Assembly: GCF_014648255.1 (NCBI RefSeq)
Contig: NZ_BMQT01000002.1
Location: forward strand, 62,001-126,000
Reading direction: 5' to 3'
Source: Nocardioides albus
Lineage (GTDB): Bacteria > Actinomycetota > Actinomycetes > Propionibacteriales > Nocardioidaceae
Length of the DNA stretch: 64,000 bases
The notes below the pieces were generated by a model, which was given only the letters and a program-made list of their open reading frames with translations, did not search any database and was not told where the DNA came from. Both the position numbers and the translations under genes were made by a program. Of this stretch, positions 1 through 9,235 are shown piece by piece. Positions within the stretch are counted from its first letter, which is position 1; each line of letters begins with the position of its first letter.

Positions 1-985
1 GCTTGTCGGAGTGGGCGGCGGCGAGACGCTTGACCAGGTTGAGCTCGGTGCCGATCGCCCAGGCCGACCCGGCGGGGGCGGCCTCGATGGTGTTGATGAT
101 GAACTCGGTCGAGCCGACCAGGTCGGCCTTGAGGACGACCTCGTGCTGGCACTCGGGGTGGACCAGGATCTGCACGCCCGGGATCTCGGCGCGCAGATCG
201 TCGATGGTGTCGGGGGAGAAGCGACCGTGGACGGAGCAGTGGCCCTTCCACAGGATCACCTTCGCCGCGCGCAGCTCCTCGGCGCTGAGGCCGCCGCCGG
301 GCTTGAGCGGGTCCCAGACCACGCAGTCGCCGAGCGACATGCCGAGCTTGAGCACGGCGGTGTTGCGGCCGAGGTGCTGGTCGGGGAAGAAGAGGACCTT
401 GGCGCCGCCGTCGACATCAGCCTTCTGGTCGAAGGCCCACTCCAGCACGGCCTGCGCGTTGGAGGAGGTGCACACGACGCCGTCGTGACGTCCGCAGAAC
501 GCCTTGATGTCGGCGGAGGAGTTCATGTAGGTCACCGGCACGACCTGGTCGGCCACGCCTGCCTCCTCCAGAGCCGACCAAGCCTTCTCGACCTGGCCCA
601 GTCGCGCCATGTCGGCCATCGAGCACCCGGCCGCGAGGTCCGGAAGGATGACCGCCTGCGACGGCGAGGTGAGGATGTCGGCCGACTCGGCCATGAAGTG
701 CACGCCGCAGAAGACGATGTATTCCGCGTCCGGCCGCGCGGCCGCGTCGCGGGCGAGCTTGAAGGAGTCGCCCATGACGTCAGCGAACTGGACGACCTCG
801 TCGCGCTGGTAGTGGTGTCCGAGGACGAACACGCGTTCGCCGAGCTTCGCCTTGGCGGCGAGCGCGCGCTCGACCAGGTCGGGGTCGGAGGCGGCCGGCA
901 GGTCGCCGGGGCACTCGACGCCACGCTCGGAGTTCAGGTCGACGCCGCGCCCCAGGGGGAGCAGCGGGAGGTCCACAGTCGTCAT
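1..985 (-). CDS. nadA: Quinolinate synthase NadA (3' end beyond the window)
   Basis: Condenses iminoaspartate with dihydroxyacetone phosphate to quinolinate in de novo NAD synthesis, using a [4Fe-4S] cluster. The minus-strand frame stays open from an ATG at 985 to the window edge, giving 328 residues without a stop. Visible family motifs are GHHYQ at 56-60, FCGVHFMAE with Cys93, KGHCSVHGR with Cys250 and HPEC at 276-279. Cys93 and Cys250 match two of the three cluster ligands; the third would lie about 20 residues past the edge. No in-frame ATG or GTG lies just upstream of 985, and a -10 hexamer 7 nt away supports this start. The identity is certain; the C-terminus is not visible. Confidence 0.95.
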   Translation of the reverse strand, partial: MTTVDLPLLPLGRGVDLNSERGVECPGDLPAASDPDLVERALAAKAKLGERVFVLGHHYQRDEVVQFADVMGDSFKLARDAAARPDAEYIVFCGVHFMAESADILTSPSQAVILPDLAAGCSMADMARLGQVEKAWSALEEAGVADQVVPVTYMNSSADIKAFCGRHDGVVCTSSNAQAVLEWAFDQKADVDGGAKVLFFPDQHLGRNTAVLKLGMSLGDCVVWDPLKPGGGLSAEELRAAKVILWKGHCSVHGRFSPDTIDDLRAEIPGVQILVHPECQHEVVLKADLVGSTEFIINTIEAAPAGSAWAIGTELNLVKRLAAAHSDK

Positions 986-992
986 GATGACG

Positions 993-998
993 ATAATA
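993..998 (-). promoter_or_regulatory. -10 hexamer of nadA (leaderless)
   Basis: Read on the minus strand this is TATTAT, ending 7 nt before the nadA ATG, so transcription would begin at or next to the start codon. A 15-bp palindrome (TCGTCATGATGACGA, 979-993) overlaps both the hexamer edge and the start codon and could be an operator. Confidence 0.55.
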
Positions 999-1049
999 CA
1001 TGTCGCGGGGTCGATGCCTGGGTGGCGTAGGTCACACGGTGGACCGCGC

Positions 1050-2099
1050 TCAGGCGCGGAGCGGGCGGACGGCCTCCCACGCCGGGTCGGTGTCGACCCG
1101 GGTGACGACGTCGCCGTGGGCCCAGTCGCCGACCGTCGCCTCCAGTCGCTGCGGAGCCGAGGTGGTCGGGTCGACGTAAGCATGGAGAAGACGGACCCCG
1201 TTGGTGGTCTCGTGCGCGACGACACGGCCGTCGGGCCCCAGGGTCGAGGCGAGGCGGTCCTCGAGCCGGCCGAGATCGCGCAGCGCATCGGCCGAGGGAA
1301 GACCGCGCTCGGCGAAGCCGACGTACGGGACCATCACGCCCACGTGGTGGGTCAGGTTGGGGGCGATGACCGGGTGCAGCGGGACGACCGCGCTCGCCAC
1401 CACCGGACCCTGTGGGCTCTCCCCGCGGAGCAGGACCCAGGCCGGGTTGCCATCGGGGTCGACGTACTCCTTGCGGAGATTGCGTACGGCGGCACGCAGC
1501 CCGTCGAGGCCGAAGCCGTCGCGGGGGCGGGCCGCGGTGGTCTCGACCTCGCCGATCCACAGCTCGGTGCTGGACTCGCCCAGCGTGGTGTCGAGGGCGT
1601 GGAAGGCGACCTGCAGGCGGGCGTCGTCGGCAAGATCCGCGAAAGCCGGGTGGAAGAGCGTGAGATCGAAGTGGGCGCCGTTCTGCCGAGCGCTCACCAA
1701 GACGTCGGCCAGCCGGATCGCGGCTCCGTCTGATGTGGTGAGCACCGTCTGAGCCGGCTCGTCGACCGGCGGTCGCTGGTCGCTGAACTCCCAGGGCGAG
1801 ACACCGTCAGGCTCGGGGGCGGCGAGCAGCCAGCGGCGGGCCAGCGCGCGATGGTCCGGGTTCCCACCGGCAGAGACGACCAGCAGCCGTCCGCCCAACG
1901 GCCCGGGCCCGACCTCCCAGCTCAGACCCGCCTCCATCGCGTCGACCCGTCTGGCCAGCAGGTTGACCAGCGCGTCCTGGTCGTCGGCGTCGAGCGCGGC
2001 ACCGCAGGCGAGCGCGCCCTTCTGCGCCCACCAGGTCCAGAAGCCACGGATCCGTCTGGTCTCTGAGTCGCTGGCTCCGCGCCGCCGGAAGATCCCCAC
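1050..2099 (-). CDS. DUF695-like conserved protein
   Basis: A 349-residue soluble protein without signal peptide or membrane segment. The N-terminus is basic (FRRRG) and is followed by an FWTWWAQKG stretch, with a WLLAAP motif near residue 90. The overall pattern resembles actinobacterial proteins annotated as DUF695, whose function is unknown. It lies 64 bp downstream of the nadA start on the same strand, so it is transcribed towards nadA and could share its mRNA, although nadA appears to have its own promoter. I recognise the family only loosely and assign no role. Confidence 0.6.
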   Translation of the reverse strand: MGIFRRRGASDSETRRIRGFWTWWAQKGALACGAALDADDQDALVNLLARRVDAMEAGLSWEVGPGPLGGRLLVVSAGGNPDHRALARRWLLAAPEPDGVSPWEFSDQRPPVDEPAQTVLTTSDGAAIRLADVLVSARQNGAHFDLTLFHPAFADLADDARLQVAFHALDTTLGESSTELWIGEVETTAARPRDGFGLDGLRAAVRNLRKEYVDPDGNPAWVLLRGESPQGPVVASAVVPLHPVIAPNLTHHVGVMVPYVGFAERGLPSADALRDLGRLEDRLASTLGPDGRVVAHETTNGVRLLHAYVDPTTSAPQRLEATVGDWAHGDVVTRVDTDPAWEAVRPLRA

Positions 2100-2192
2100 G
2101 AAACGACCTTAACCCGACGCATGCGCAATGGTCGGTGCATTGAGTTGCCCATCGAACGCCCGCTGGAACGGGTGGCAGCTTCGGTGCGCGGG

Positions 2193-2198
2193 TAGGTT
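2193..2198 (+). promoter_or_regulatory. -10 hexamer of glxK (leaderless)
   Basis: TAGGTT ends 6 nt before the ATG of the glycerate kinase gene, with no Shine-Dalgarno between them. The 105-bp gap 2100-2204 separates divergent genes and must hold promoters for both directions. Confidence 0.45.
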
Positions 2199-2204
2199 TC
2201 GGCC

Positions 2205-3290
2205 ATGCGAGTCCTGATCGCCCCCGACAAGTACGCAGGCACGCTCTCCGCCTCCCAGGCTGCCGCCGCGATCGCCGAGGGGTGGCGGCGTACGGCTCCC
2301 CGCGACGAGCTCTCGCTGGTGCCGATGGCGGACGGAGGACCGGGGTTCCTCGCGCTGCTGCACGAGGCGCTCGGCGGAGTCCTCCACGAGCTCGAGGTCA
2401 GCGGCCCGCACGGTGAGCCGGTGGCCGCACAGCTTCTGGTCGAGGGCGAGACCGCCTACGTCGAGTCGGCCCAGGCGGCCGGCCTGCACCTGACCGGCGG
2501 GAAGGGGGCCGAGCAGGCCTCCTCGTACGGTGTGGGCCAGCTGATCCTCGCCGCTCGGGACGCTGGAGCGGCCAAGGTCGTGGTCGGCCTCGGTGGGTCC
2601 GGCACCAGCGACGGGGGAGCGGGCCTGCTCGCCGCGTTGGGCGCCACGGCGGACCGTCCGCTCGACGCCGGTCTCGTGGGGCTCGAGGGAGTCACCGAGG
2701 TGGCGCTGCCGGCGCCACTGGGCCTCGAGATCGTGGTCGCCAGCGACGTGGACAATCCGCTGACCGGGCTCTTCGGTGCAGTCAAGGTCTACGGCGCGCA
2801 GAAGGGGTTGGCGGAGGACGTCATGCCCCGCTGGGACGGTGCGCTCCAAGACCTCGCAGCCGCCACCTCGCGCAAGACCGCGACCGAGAAGGGCGCCGGA
2901 GCAGCCGGCGGGATGGGATTCGCGCTGCTGCTTCTCGGAGCCAGGCGGCGGCCGGGTTTCGAGGTCGTCGCCGATCTGCTCGGGCTCCCCGAGCAGGCCG
3001 CCTGGGCTGACCTGGTGATCACCGGTGAGGGATCCTTCGACCCCCAGAGCACCGCCGGGAAGGTCCCGGTCGGGGTGGCTCGCCTGGCCGAGCAGTCGCT
3101 GAGGCCCTGCATTGTGCTGGCAGGGAAGGCCAGCATGAGCGGACGGGAGCTGCGAACGCTCGGCATCGATGCCGCCTACTCGCTCGTCGACAGCGTCGGC
3201 GAGGAGCGGGCGCTCGGCGAGGCGTACGACTCCCTGGTCCAGGTCGCCGCCAGGGTTGCCCGGACCTGGTCCGCCGACCACTGGGAATAA
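2205..3290 (+). CDS. glxK: Glycerate kinase
   Basis: Phosphorylates glycerate, feeding glyoxylate or serine carbon into glycolysis. The 361-residue length is slightly short of the usual 370-380 for the type 1 glycerate kinase family. Recognisable are the N-terminal APDKYAGTLSASQAA (6-20), the nucleotide-binding GLGGSGTSDGG (128-138) and ITGEGSFDPQS near 270. It precedes erpA on the same strand by 64 bp. M. tuberculosis, as I recall, has the same neighbours (Rv2205c, Rv2204c), so the linkage is ancestral rather than functional. Confidence 0.92.
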   Translation: MRVLIAPDKYAGTLSASQAAAAIAEGWRRTAPRDELSLVPMADGGPGFLALLHEALGGVLHELEVSGPHGEPVAAQLLVEGETAYVESAQAAGLHLTGGKGAEQASSYGVGQLILAARDAGAAKVVVGLGGSGTSDGGAGLLAALGATADRPLDAGLVGLEGVTEVALPAPLGLEIVVASDVDNPLTGLFGAVKVYGAQKGLAEDVMPRWDGALQDLAAATSRKTATEKGAGAAGGMGFALLLLGARRRPGFEVVADLLGLPEQAAWADLVITGEGSFDPQSTAGKVPVGVARLAEQSLRPCIVLAGKASMSGRELRTLGIDAAYSLVDSVGEERALGEAYDSLVQVAARVARTWSADHWE

Positions 3291-3354
3291 CCGAGGATGT
3301 GCGACGATTGAGCCTTAAGACACACCCGCACCCACGCACAGGGAGCCCAGCTAC

Positions 3355-3708
3355 ATGACCGAGCAGACGACCGAACGCCGCGCCGACTCCATCAACGTGA
3401 GCGACGTTGCCGCCGCGAAGGTGAAGAGCCTCCTGGAGCAGGAAGGCCGCGACGACCTCAGCCTGCGCATCTCGGTGCAGCCCGGTGGCTGCTCCGGCCT
3501 GCGCTACCAGCTCTTCTTCGACGAGCGCACCCTCGATGGTGACGTCGTCACCGACTTCGACGGTGTCTCCGTCGTCGTCGACCGGATGAGCGTTCCCTAC
3601 CTCAACGGCGCCATGATCGACTTCGTGGACAGCATCGAGAAGCAGGGGTTCACCATCGACAACCCCAACGCCACCGGTTCGTGCGCATGTGGAGACTCTT
3701 TCCACTGA
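3355..3708 (+). CDS. erpA: Iron-sulfur cluster carrier/insertion protein (HesB/IscA/ErpA family)
   Basis: A-type carrier that transfers Fe-S clusters to apoproteins in the cytosol. The 117-residue protein has the three invariant cysteines Cys46 (PGGCSGL), Cys110 and Cys112 (GSCACGDSF). The ATG is preceded by an AGGGAG ribosome site with normal spacing. A strong hairpin follows the stop codon. Clients may include NadA and the Rieske protein encoded in this window; that is inference. ErpA and IscA cannot be separated by sequence alone, but the synteny matches the actinobacterial gene called erpA. Confidence 0.93.
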   Translation: MTEQTTERRADSINVSDVAAAKVKSLLEQEGRDDLSLRISVQPGGCSGLRYQLFFDERTLDGDVVTDFDGVSVVVDRMSVPYLNGAMIDFVDSIEKQGFTIDNPNATGSCACGDSFH

Positions 3709-3733
3709 GCCGAACCTGGCCCCAGTACGTCAG

Positions 3734-3760
3734 CAGCCCCTGCCGCGTAGGCAGGGGCTG
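3734..3760 (+). terminator. Stem-loop terminator after erpA
   Basis: Perfect 11-bp stem CAGCCCCTGCC / GGCAGGGGCTG with a 5-nt loop, starting 25 bp after the erpA stop. Only a weak T-stretch (ATTTG) follows, as in many high-GC terminators. Confidence 0.75.
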
Positions 3761-3801
3761 CCGGCATTTGGTGGCCCCCTCGGTGCGGGAGGCCGGCGCG
3801 A

Positions 3802-4017
3802 TCAGGTCAGGGCGAGACCGTCGGCCACGTGCTCGCAGGCCTCGAGCATGGCGGTGTCGCCCGGCTCGCGGTCCTGCATCCGGACCGTCGGCGCCGGGCG
3901 ATACGCCGCACGCACTCTCGGCGCGGGCAGGCTCAGCGCGTTGTCGGCGGCGGCACAGTCGGAGCAGAGCTGCGCCGGGCTGTCGGGGTCGTCGTACGGA
4001 ACGCGCTTGTCTGTCAT
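3802..4017 (-). CDS. Small conserved-type protein with CxxC, 71 aa
   Basis: Unrecognised 71-residue cytosolic protein. The frame is open much further upstream, but the ATG at 4017 gives a clean product and keeps the divergent promoter gap to adoK free. It carries CSDC (Cys18, Cys21), which could bind zinc or form a redox pair; no second CxxC is present. It converges on erpA and its terminator. No function is proposed. Confidence 0.5.
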   Translation of the reverse strand: MTDKRVPYDDPDSPAQLCSDCAAADNALSLPAPRVRAAYRPAPTVRMQDREPGDTAMLEACEHVADGLALT

Positions 4018-4122
4018 GCAAACGACGGTAAGCACTACCAACCGGTAGCAGAAGGCCGACTCGACGGTAATATTCATCTCCCGTCCACGGCCGAGTCTTA
4101 CCGTCGCCCGAGGTCTCGCCGG

Positions 4123-4128
4123 TAGGGT
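4123..4128 (+). promoter_or_regulatory. -10 hexamer of adoK (leaderless)
   Basis: TAGGGT ends 7 nt before the adoK ATG, predicting a transcript that starts at the initiation codon. The upstream divergent gap is unusually AT-rich for this window (GGTAATATTCATC around 4066). Confidence 0.5.
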
Positions 4129-4135
4129 TCCGCGC

Positions 4136-5119
4136 ATGTCCGGTTCACTCCTGATCGCAGGCTCCATCGCCACCGACCACCTGATGAGCTTCGGTGGAAA
4201 GTTCGCCGACTCGCTGGTCGCCGACCAGCTCGACAAGCTCTCGGTGAGCTTCTTGGTCAACGACCTCGAGATCCGCCGTGGCGGCGTCGGCGCCAACATC
4301 TCCTTCGGCCTGGCCAACCTCGGTCTCGCGCCCGTGCTCGTGGGTGCGGTCGGCGAGGACTTCGCCGACTACCGCTCCTGGCTCGAGCGCCACGGCGTCA
4401 ACTGCGACCACCTGCGGGTCTCCGAGACGCTGCACACCGCGCGGTTCGTGTGCACCACGGACACCGCGATGGCGCAGTTCGCCAGCTTCTACCCGGGTGC
4501 GATGGCCGAGGCCCGTGAGATCGAGCTCGGCCCGATCGCGGAGAAGGTCGGCGAGCCGTCTTTCGTGCTGGTCGCGCCCGACGACCCCGACGCGATGAAG
4601 CGCCACACCCAGGAGGCGCGCCAGCGCGGCTACACCTTCATCTCCGATCCGAGCCAGCAGCTCGCCTTCGGTGACGGTGAGCTGATCCGCGAGCTCGTCG
4701 ACGGCGCCGCCTACCTGTTCACCAACGAGTACGAGTCCCACGTCCTCGAGCAGAAGACCGGCTGGTCGGCCGAGGACGTCCTCGCCCGAGTCGGCACCCA
4801 GATCACCACCCTCGGCAAGGACGGCGCCCGCATCCAGGGCAAGGGCGAGGATGCGATCGAGGTCCCGGCCGCGAAGAACGTGAACGCCATCGAGCCCACC
4901 GGCGTCGGCGACGCCTTCCGGGCAGGCTTCCTGGCTGCGCTGGCCTGGGACTGCGAGCTGGAGCAGGCCGCGGAGGTCGGCTGTGTCCTGGCCGCCTACT
5001 GCGTCGAGACCGTCGGCCCGCAGGAATACTCCTTCACGGCCGAGGAGTTCGTCGCTCGCGTCCGCGAGTCCTACGGCGACACCGCCGCGGACCAGATCGC
5101 CCCGCACATCAAGAACTGA
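4136..5119 (+). CDS. adoK: PfkB-family kinase, adenosine kinase type
   Basis: The 327-residue ribokinase-fold enzyme matches in length and position the actinobacterial adenosine kinase AdoK (M. tuberculosis Rv2202c, 324 aa), which phosphorylates adenosine to AMP in purine salvage. The glycine pair RRGGVGANISFGLANLG is at 48-64, and the PfkB signature EPTGVGDAFRAGF with the catalytic base Asp is near 262-274. It lies downstream of erpA as in mycobacteria. Substrate assignment rests on synteny and overall resemblance; a sugar kinase role cannot be excluded. Confidence 0.8.
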   Translation: MSGSLLIAGSIATDHLMSFGGKFADSLVADQLDKLSVSFLVNDLEIRRGGVGANISFGLANLGLAPVLVGAVGEDFADYRSWLERHGVNCDHLRVSETLHTARFVCTTDTAMAQFASFYPGAMAEAREIELGPIAEKVGEPSFVLVAPDDPDAMKRHTQEARQRGYTFISDPSQQLAFGDGELIRELVDGAAYLFTNEYESHVLEQKTGWSAEDVLARVGTQITTLGKDGARIQGKGEDAIEVPAAKNVNAIEPTGVGDAFRAGFLAALAWDCELEQAAEVGCVLAAYCVETVGPQEYSFTAEEFVARVRESYGDTAADQIAPHIKN

Positions 5120-5139
5120 GCTTCTCCGGCCGTCCCTGC

Positions 5140-5376
5140 TCAGCTCAGACGGCGTATCCGATACACGGGTACGCCGTCTTCTGCTTCCACCTCGCCGACG
5201 AACTCCTGTCCGCGCATCCGGGCCCAGGCGGGCACGTCGTGGTGGGCGGCGACGTCGTCGGCCGCGACGGCGATGACCTCGCCGACCTCGACGTCGCCGA
5301 GGTGGCGGCCGAGCTCGATGATGGGCCGCGGGCAGGCCTGTCCGCGACAGTCGAGGGTGAGGATCTGCTCGCTCAC
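5140..5376 (-). CDS. tusA: TusA-type sulfur carrier protein
   Basis: 78-residue small sulfur-relay protein that receives persulfide sulfur from a cysteine desulfurase. The diagnostic LDCRGQACPRP motif is at 8-18, with Cys15 of the CPxP as acceptor. Its ATG overlaps the stop codon of the cysteine desulfurase gene by 4 nt (ATGA), so the two are translationally coupled and probably work as donor and acceptor. Targets such as tRNA thiolation or molybdenum cofactor sulfuration are possible; a molybdo-enzyme is encoded at 59.3 kb. Its 3' end contains a hairpin that may terminate adoK. Confidence 0.9.
   Translation of the reverse strand: MSEQILTLDCRGQACPRPIIELGRHLGDVEVGEVIAVAADDVAAHHDVPAWARMRGQEFVGEVEAEDGVPVYRIRRLS
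5147..5179 (+). terminator. Hairpin after adoK, inside the 3' end of tusA
   Basis: Perfect 10-bp stem AGACGGCGTA / TACGCCGTCT with a 13-nt loop, located 28 bp after the adoK stop and within the last codons of the convergent tusA. It would serve plus-strand transcripts leaving adoK. Confidence 0.5.
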
Positions 5377-6482
5377 AGGCCCGCCTCGGCGCGCAGGTCC
5401 TTGATGATCCCGGGCAGTGCGTCGAGCACGCGCTCCACATCCTCTCGCGTCGTGTCGCGGGTCAGCGACAGCCGAACGTTACCGTGCGTCAGCGCTCCCA
5501 TGGCAGCAAGGACGCGGGAGGGCTCGCGGGTGTCGGAGGTGCAGGCAGAGCCGCTCGCGACCCCGGCGCCGAGGCGGTCCAGCGCGGTGACCAGCGCCTC
5601 GCCATCGACGTACAGCGCCGAGAACGTCACCAGGTGGGGGAGTCGCTCGTCGGCAGGACCGGCCACGTCCACGTCCGGGACCTCTGCCCGGACCCGCTGC
5701 CTGACCAGGGAGATCAGCTCGTGCTGGCGGGCGTTGACGGCTTGGCGCTCGGCGACCACAGCCTGCAGCGCCGCCGCGGCGGCGAGCGCCCCGGGGATGT
5801 TGGAGAACCCCTGGTCCGTACGCGACCACTCATCGCCCGGGAACGGCCAGCGCCACCTCGCCGACCTACGTACGACCAGCACTCCCACGCCGCCGGGGCC
5901 GCCCCACTTGCGAGCGGAGCCGGCGATCACGTCTCCGACCGAGGGCAGCGGCAGCCGTCCCATGGCTGCGCAGGCGTCGACGAAGAGCGGCACCGGGCCG
6001 GCGGCGGAGGCGACCTCGTCGAGAGGCTGCAGCGTGCCGACCTCGTGGTTGGCCTGCTGGACGGCGATCACGTCGACCTCTCCGGCGTGGACGGCGTCCC
6101 GCACGGTGCCCACGTCGACCCCTGCCTCGCCGTCCACGGCGAGCTCGGTGACGGGGGAGCGCTGCGACCATCTCGCGGCGTCGATGACCGCCTGGTGCTC
6201 CACGGCACTGTGACCGATGCCACGCGATCCGAGGCCCAGCAGGCCCGCGTGCACGGCGGAGGTGCCCGACGATGTGAAAAGCACCTCATCGCGGCGTACC
6301 CCCAAGGCCTCGGCCACGACCTCGCGAGCGTTCGAGAGCAGCAGCCCTGCGTTGCGAGCCGGCCGATGGAGGCGGCGGGGGTCGGCGTACCCCTGATCCG
6401 CCGCGGCCAGAAGCACTTCCCGCGCGGCGGGATGGAGCGGTTCGGCCGATGCGGCGTCGAGGTAGGTGAAGCGTTCGGTCAC
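5373..6482 (-). CDS. Cysteine desulfurase (NifS/IscS-like, class V aminotransferase)
   Basis: PLP enzyme that converts cysteine to alanine and a protein persulfide. The PLP lysine is Lys192 in GSARKWGGPGGVG and the catalytic loop cysteine is Cys314 in ASGSACTSD. I place the start at a GTG (6482), giving 369 residues beginning MTERFTYLDAASAEPL; the frame is open further upstream but that extension lacks family character and would run into ctaC. No IscU or SUF genes adjoin; the only partner is TusA, which suggests a thiolation or cofactor role rather than bulk Fe-S assembly (inference). Confidence 0.88.
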   Translation of the reverse strand: MTERFTYLDAASAEPLHPAAREVLLAAADQGYADPRRLHRPARNAGLLLSNAREVVAEALGVRRDEVLFTSSGTSAVHAGLLGLGSRGIGHSAVEHQAVIDAARWSQRSPVTELAVDGEAGVDVGTVRDAVHAGEVDVIAVQQANHEVGTLQPLDEVASAAGPVPLFVDACAAMGRLPLPSVGDVIAGSARKWGGPGGVGVLVVRRSARWRWPFPGDEWSRTDQGFSNIPGALAAAAALQAVVAERQAVNARQHELISLVRQRVRAEVPDVDVAGPADERLPHLVTFSALYVDGEALVTALDRLGAGVASGSACTSDTREPSRVLAAMGALTHGNVRLSLTRDTTREDVERVLDALPGIIKDLRAEAGL

Positions 6483-6591
6483 AGAAGACAACGGTAGCCA
6501 AGCACGACATGAGGAACCCCTGAAGATGAATCCGGAGCCGCTCGCGGTAGTCTGCCGACATCTGAGTGTTCGCATGAGAGAGAGGCTCGTA

Positions 6592-7551
6592 GTGGGTCTG
6601 CACTTGCCAGGGACCGGATCGACTCCGTCCCACGCCCGCGCCCGACGTGGTGCGCTGGTGGCGACGCTGACGGCCGGCGCCCTCCTGCTGAGTGGCTGTT
6701 CGGACGAGGCGGCGCGTTTCGGCTTCCCCGAGCCACGTTCTGAGCAGGGGGAGCACAACCTCGCCCTGTGGCAGGGTGCGTGGATCGCCGCGTTGATCAC
6801 AGGTGTCCTGACCTGGGGGCTCATCTTCTGGGCGATCTGGCGCTACCGGCGCCGCAGTGACGCCGACATCCCGGTCCAGACGCGTTACAACCTGCCGTTG
6901 GAGATCTTCTACACGATCGCCCCGGTCCTGATGGTGATCGTGTTCTTCGACCACACCGTCAAGGTCCAGAACGAGATGTTGGACAACGGCAACCCGACCA
7001 ACGTGGTTGAGGTCACGGGCCAGCAGTGGCAGTGGACCTTCAACCACGGCATCGGTGAGCCCGACCTGAGCGCCGACGACAACCTCGTCGACGACGAGTA
7101 CGCCTACGACAGCTACGGCTACGTCGTGGGCACCGGCTCGCACATCCCGACGCTGGTCCTCCCCGAGAAGACCACCACGCGGTTCAACCTGCGCTCGGCC
7201 GACGTCATCCACAACTTCGGTGTCCCGGACTTCGGCATGCGGATGGATGTCGTCCCCGGTCGGGTGAACCACTACTCGATCACCACGAAGGAGGCCACGG
7301 CCACCTTCGACCCGAACGCCGAGGACCTGATCGAGGGCAAGACGTTCCGTGGCGCCTGCTATGAGCTCTGCGGCGTCTACCACGCCCGGATGATCTTCAA
7401 GGTCGCGATCCTCTCCGAGGCCGACTACAAGTCCTACGTCGACACGTTGGCGCAGAACGGCTTCGAGGCCGAGCGCCCGCTGCTCGGTGGCGGCAAGTCC
7501 ACCCGCACCACCGACGACATCGCCAGCCACAACGAGGAGGAGGGCGAGTGA
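6592..7551 (+). CDS. ctaC: Cytochrome c oxidase subunit II, lipoprotein
   Basis: CuA-bearing subunit of the aa3 terminal oxidase. From the chosen GTG the 319-residue product has a lipoprotein signal with LLLSGC (Cys36), two membrane helices and a periplasm-facing cupredoxin domain. The CuA site [12 protein letters not shown] near residues 255-270 is intact. The GTG at 6592 is chosen because GAGAGAGG lies 7-8 nt upstream; an in-frame ATG at 6574 is an alternative. It overlaps ctaD by 4 nt and heads the ctaC-ctaD-ctaF cluster. Actinobacterial CtaC receives electrons from the diheme QcrC, encoded 12 kb away. Confidence 0.95.
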   Translation: MGLHLPGTGSTPSHARARRGALVATLTAGALLLSGCSDEAARFGFPEPRSEQGEHNLALWQGAWIAALITGVLTWGLIFWAIWRYRRRSDADIPVQTRYNLPLEIFYTIAPVLMVIVFFDHTVKVQNEMLDNGNPTNVVEVTGQQWQWTFNHGIGEPDLSADDNLVDDEYAYDSYGYVVGTGSHIPTLVLPEKTTTRFNLRSADVIHNFGVPDFGMRMDVVPGRVNHYSITTKEATATFDPNAEDLIEGKTFRGACYELCGVYHARMIFKVAILSEADYKSYVDTLAQNGFEAERPLLGGGKSTRTTDDIASHNEEEGE

Positions 7552-9230
7552 CCGCCACCGCTGCGCGCCCGGTCACCGGGGGCCCCAAGCCGCTCGGCAA
7601 GCAGATCTACCAGCTGCTGACCACCACCGATCACAAGCTGATCGGGAAGATGTACCTGGTCACGTCGTTCTTCTGGTTCCTCGTCGGCGGCCTGATGGCG
7701 CTGCTGATGCGTTCCGAGCTGGCGTTCCCGGGTCAGCAGGTCGTCAACGACGAGCTGTTCAACCAGCTGTTCACGATGCACGGCACGATCATGCTGCTGC
7801 TGTTCGCGACGCCGCTGTTCTTCGGCTTCTCCAACGTCATCATGCCGCTGCAGATCGGCGCCCCTGACGTCGCCTTCCCGCGGCTGAACATGTTCAGCTA
7901 CTGGCTCTACCTCTTCGGTGGCCTGATCGCGGCCAGCGGCTTCTTCACCCCGACCGGTGCAGCCGACTTCGGTTGGTTCGCCTACACGCCGCTCTCCAGC
8001 GCGCAGTACTCGCCAGGCGTCGGTGGCGACCTGTGGATCATGGGCCTCTACATGAGTGGTCTGGGCACCATCCTCGGGTCGGTCAACTTCATCACCACGA
8101 TCATCTGCATGCGCGCACCGGGCATGACCATGTTCCGGATGCCGATCTTCACGTGGAACACCCTGATCACCGCGCTGCTCGCGCTGATCGCGTTCCCGAT
8201 CCTCGCTGCCGCGCTGCTGATGCTCGAGTCCGATCGTCAGTTCGGGTCCCACGTCTTCGACGCCTCCCACGGCGGACCGATCCTGTGGCAACACCTGTTC
8301 TGGTTCTTCGGCCACCCCGAGGTCTACATCATCGCGCTGCCGTTCTTCGGCATCATCTCCGAGATCCTCCCGGTCTTCAGCCGCAAGCCGATCTTCGGCT
8401 ACGTCGGTCTGGTGGCCGCGACCCTCGGCATCGCGATCCTCTCGGTGGCGGTGTGGGCGCACCACATGTTCGTCACCGGCGCGGTCAACCTGCCGTTCTT
8501 CTCCGGGATGACATTCCTGATCGCAGTGCCGACAGGTGTGAAGTTCTTCAACTGGATCGGCACGATGTGGGGCGGGTCGGTCAGTTTCGACACCCCGATG
8601 CTGTGGTCGATCGGCTTCCTGACGACCTTCCTCTTCGGTGGTCTGACCGGCATCATCCTGGCGAGCCCGCCGCTCGACTTCCAGGTCTCCGACTCCTACT
8701 TCGTGGTCGCGCACTTCCACTACGTGGTCTTCGGGACCGTCGTGTTCGCGATGTTCGCCGGCTTCTACTTCTGGTGGCCGAAGATGACCGGTCGGATGCT
8801 CGACGAGCGCCTCGGCAAGGTCCACTTCTGGCTGCTGTTCGTCGGCTTCCACGCCACCTTCCTGGTCCAGCACTGGCTCGGTGTCGAGGGCATGCAGCGG
8901 CGTATCGCCGACTACCTGCCCAGCGACGGGTTCACCTTCCTGAACCAGTTCTCGACCGTGGGTGCGTTCCTGCTGAGCCTGTCGATGCTGCCCTTCTTCT
9001 ACAACCTCTACATCTCCCGCAAGGCGCCGCTGGTGACCGTGGACGACCCGTGGGGTTGGGGCCGCTCGCTGGAGTGGGCCACCGCCTGCCCGGCGCCGCG
9101 CCACAACTTCGTCTCGATCCCGAAGATCCGCTCGGAGTCCCCGGCCTTCGACCTCCACCACCCGGAGATCGCCGCGCTGGAGCACGATGAGGACGATCTC
9201 GTCTCCACCAGCTCCAACAAGGAAGGCTGA
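7548..9230 (+). CDS. ctaD: Cytochrome c oxidase subunit I
   Basis: 560-residue heme-copper oxidase core with twelve predicted membrane helices. Ligand motifs are visible: the heme-a histidine in TMHGTIM, the CuB/tyrosine motif GHPEVY, the CuB pair HHMF and the heme histidines in AHFHYVVFG. Starts with GTG in a GTGA overlap with the ctaC stop. It forms the catalytic site that reduces oxygen and pumps protons. The C-terminal tail after the last helix is charged and cytosolic. Confidence 0.98.
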   Translation: MTATAARPVTGGPKPLGKQIYQLLTTTDHKLIGKMYLVTSFFWFLVGGLMALLMRSELAFPGQQVVNDELFNQLFTMHGTIMLLLFATPLFFGFSNVIMPLQIGAPDVAFPRLNMFSYWLYLFGGLIAASGFFTPTGAADFGWFAYTPLSSAQYSPGVGGDLWIMGLYMSGLGTILGSVNFITTIICMRAPGMTMFRMPIFTWNTLITALLALIAFPILAAALLMLESDRQFGSHVFDASHGGPILWQHLFWFFGHPEVYIIALPFFGIISEILPVFSRKPIFGYVGLVAATLGIAILSVAVWAHHMFVTGAVNLPFFSGMTFLIAVPTGVKFFNWIGTMWGGSVSFDTPMLWSIGFLTTFLFGGLTGIILASPPLDFQVSDSYFVVAHFHYVVFGTVVFAMFAGFYFWWPKMTGRMLDERLGKVHFWLLFVGFHATFLVQHWLGVEGMQRRIADYLPSDGFTFLNQFSTVGAFLLSLSMLPFFYNLYISRKAPLVTVDDPWGWGRSLEWATACPAPRHNFVSIPKIRSESPAFDLHHPEIAALEHDEDDLVSTSSNKEG

Positions 9231-9235
9231 GCCCG

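Noticed and set aside
7434-9185. Long open minus-strand frame opposite ctaD
   Set aside because: High-GC codon bias keeps antisense frames open; the translation is low-complexity, and the plus strand encodes an unmistakable oxidase subunit.
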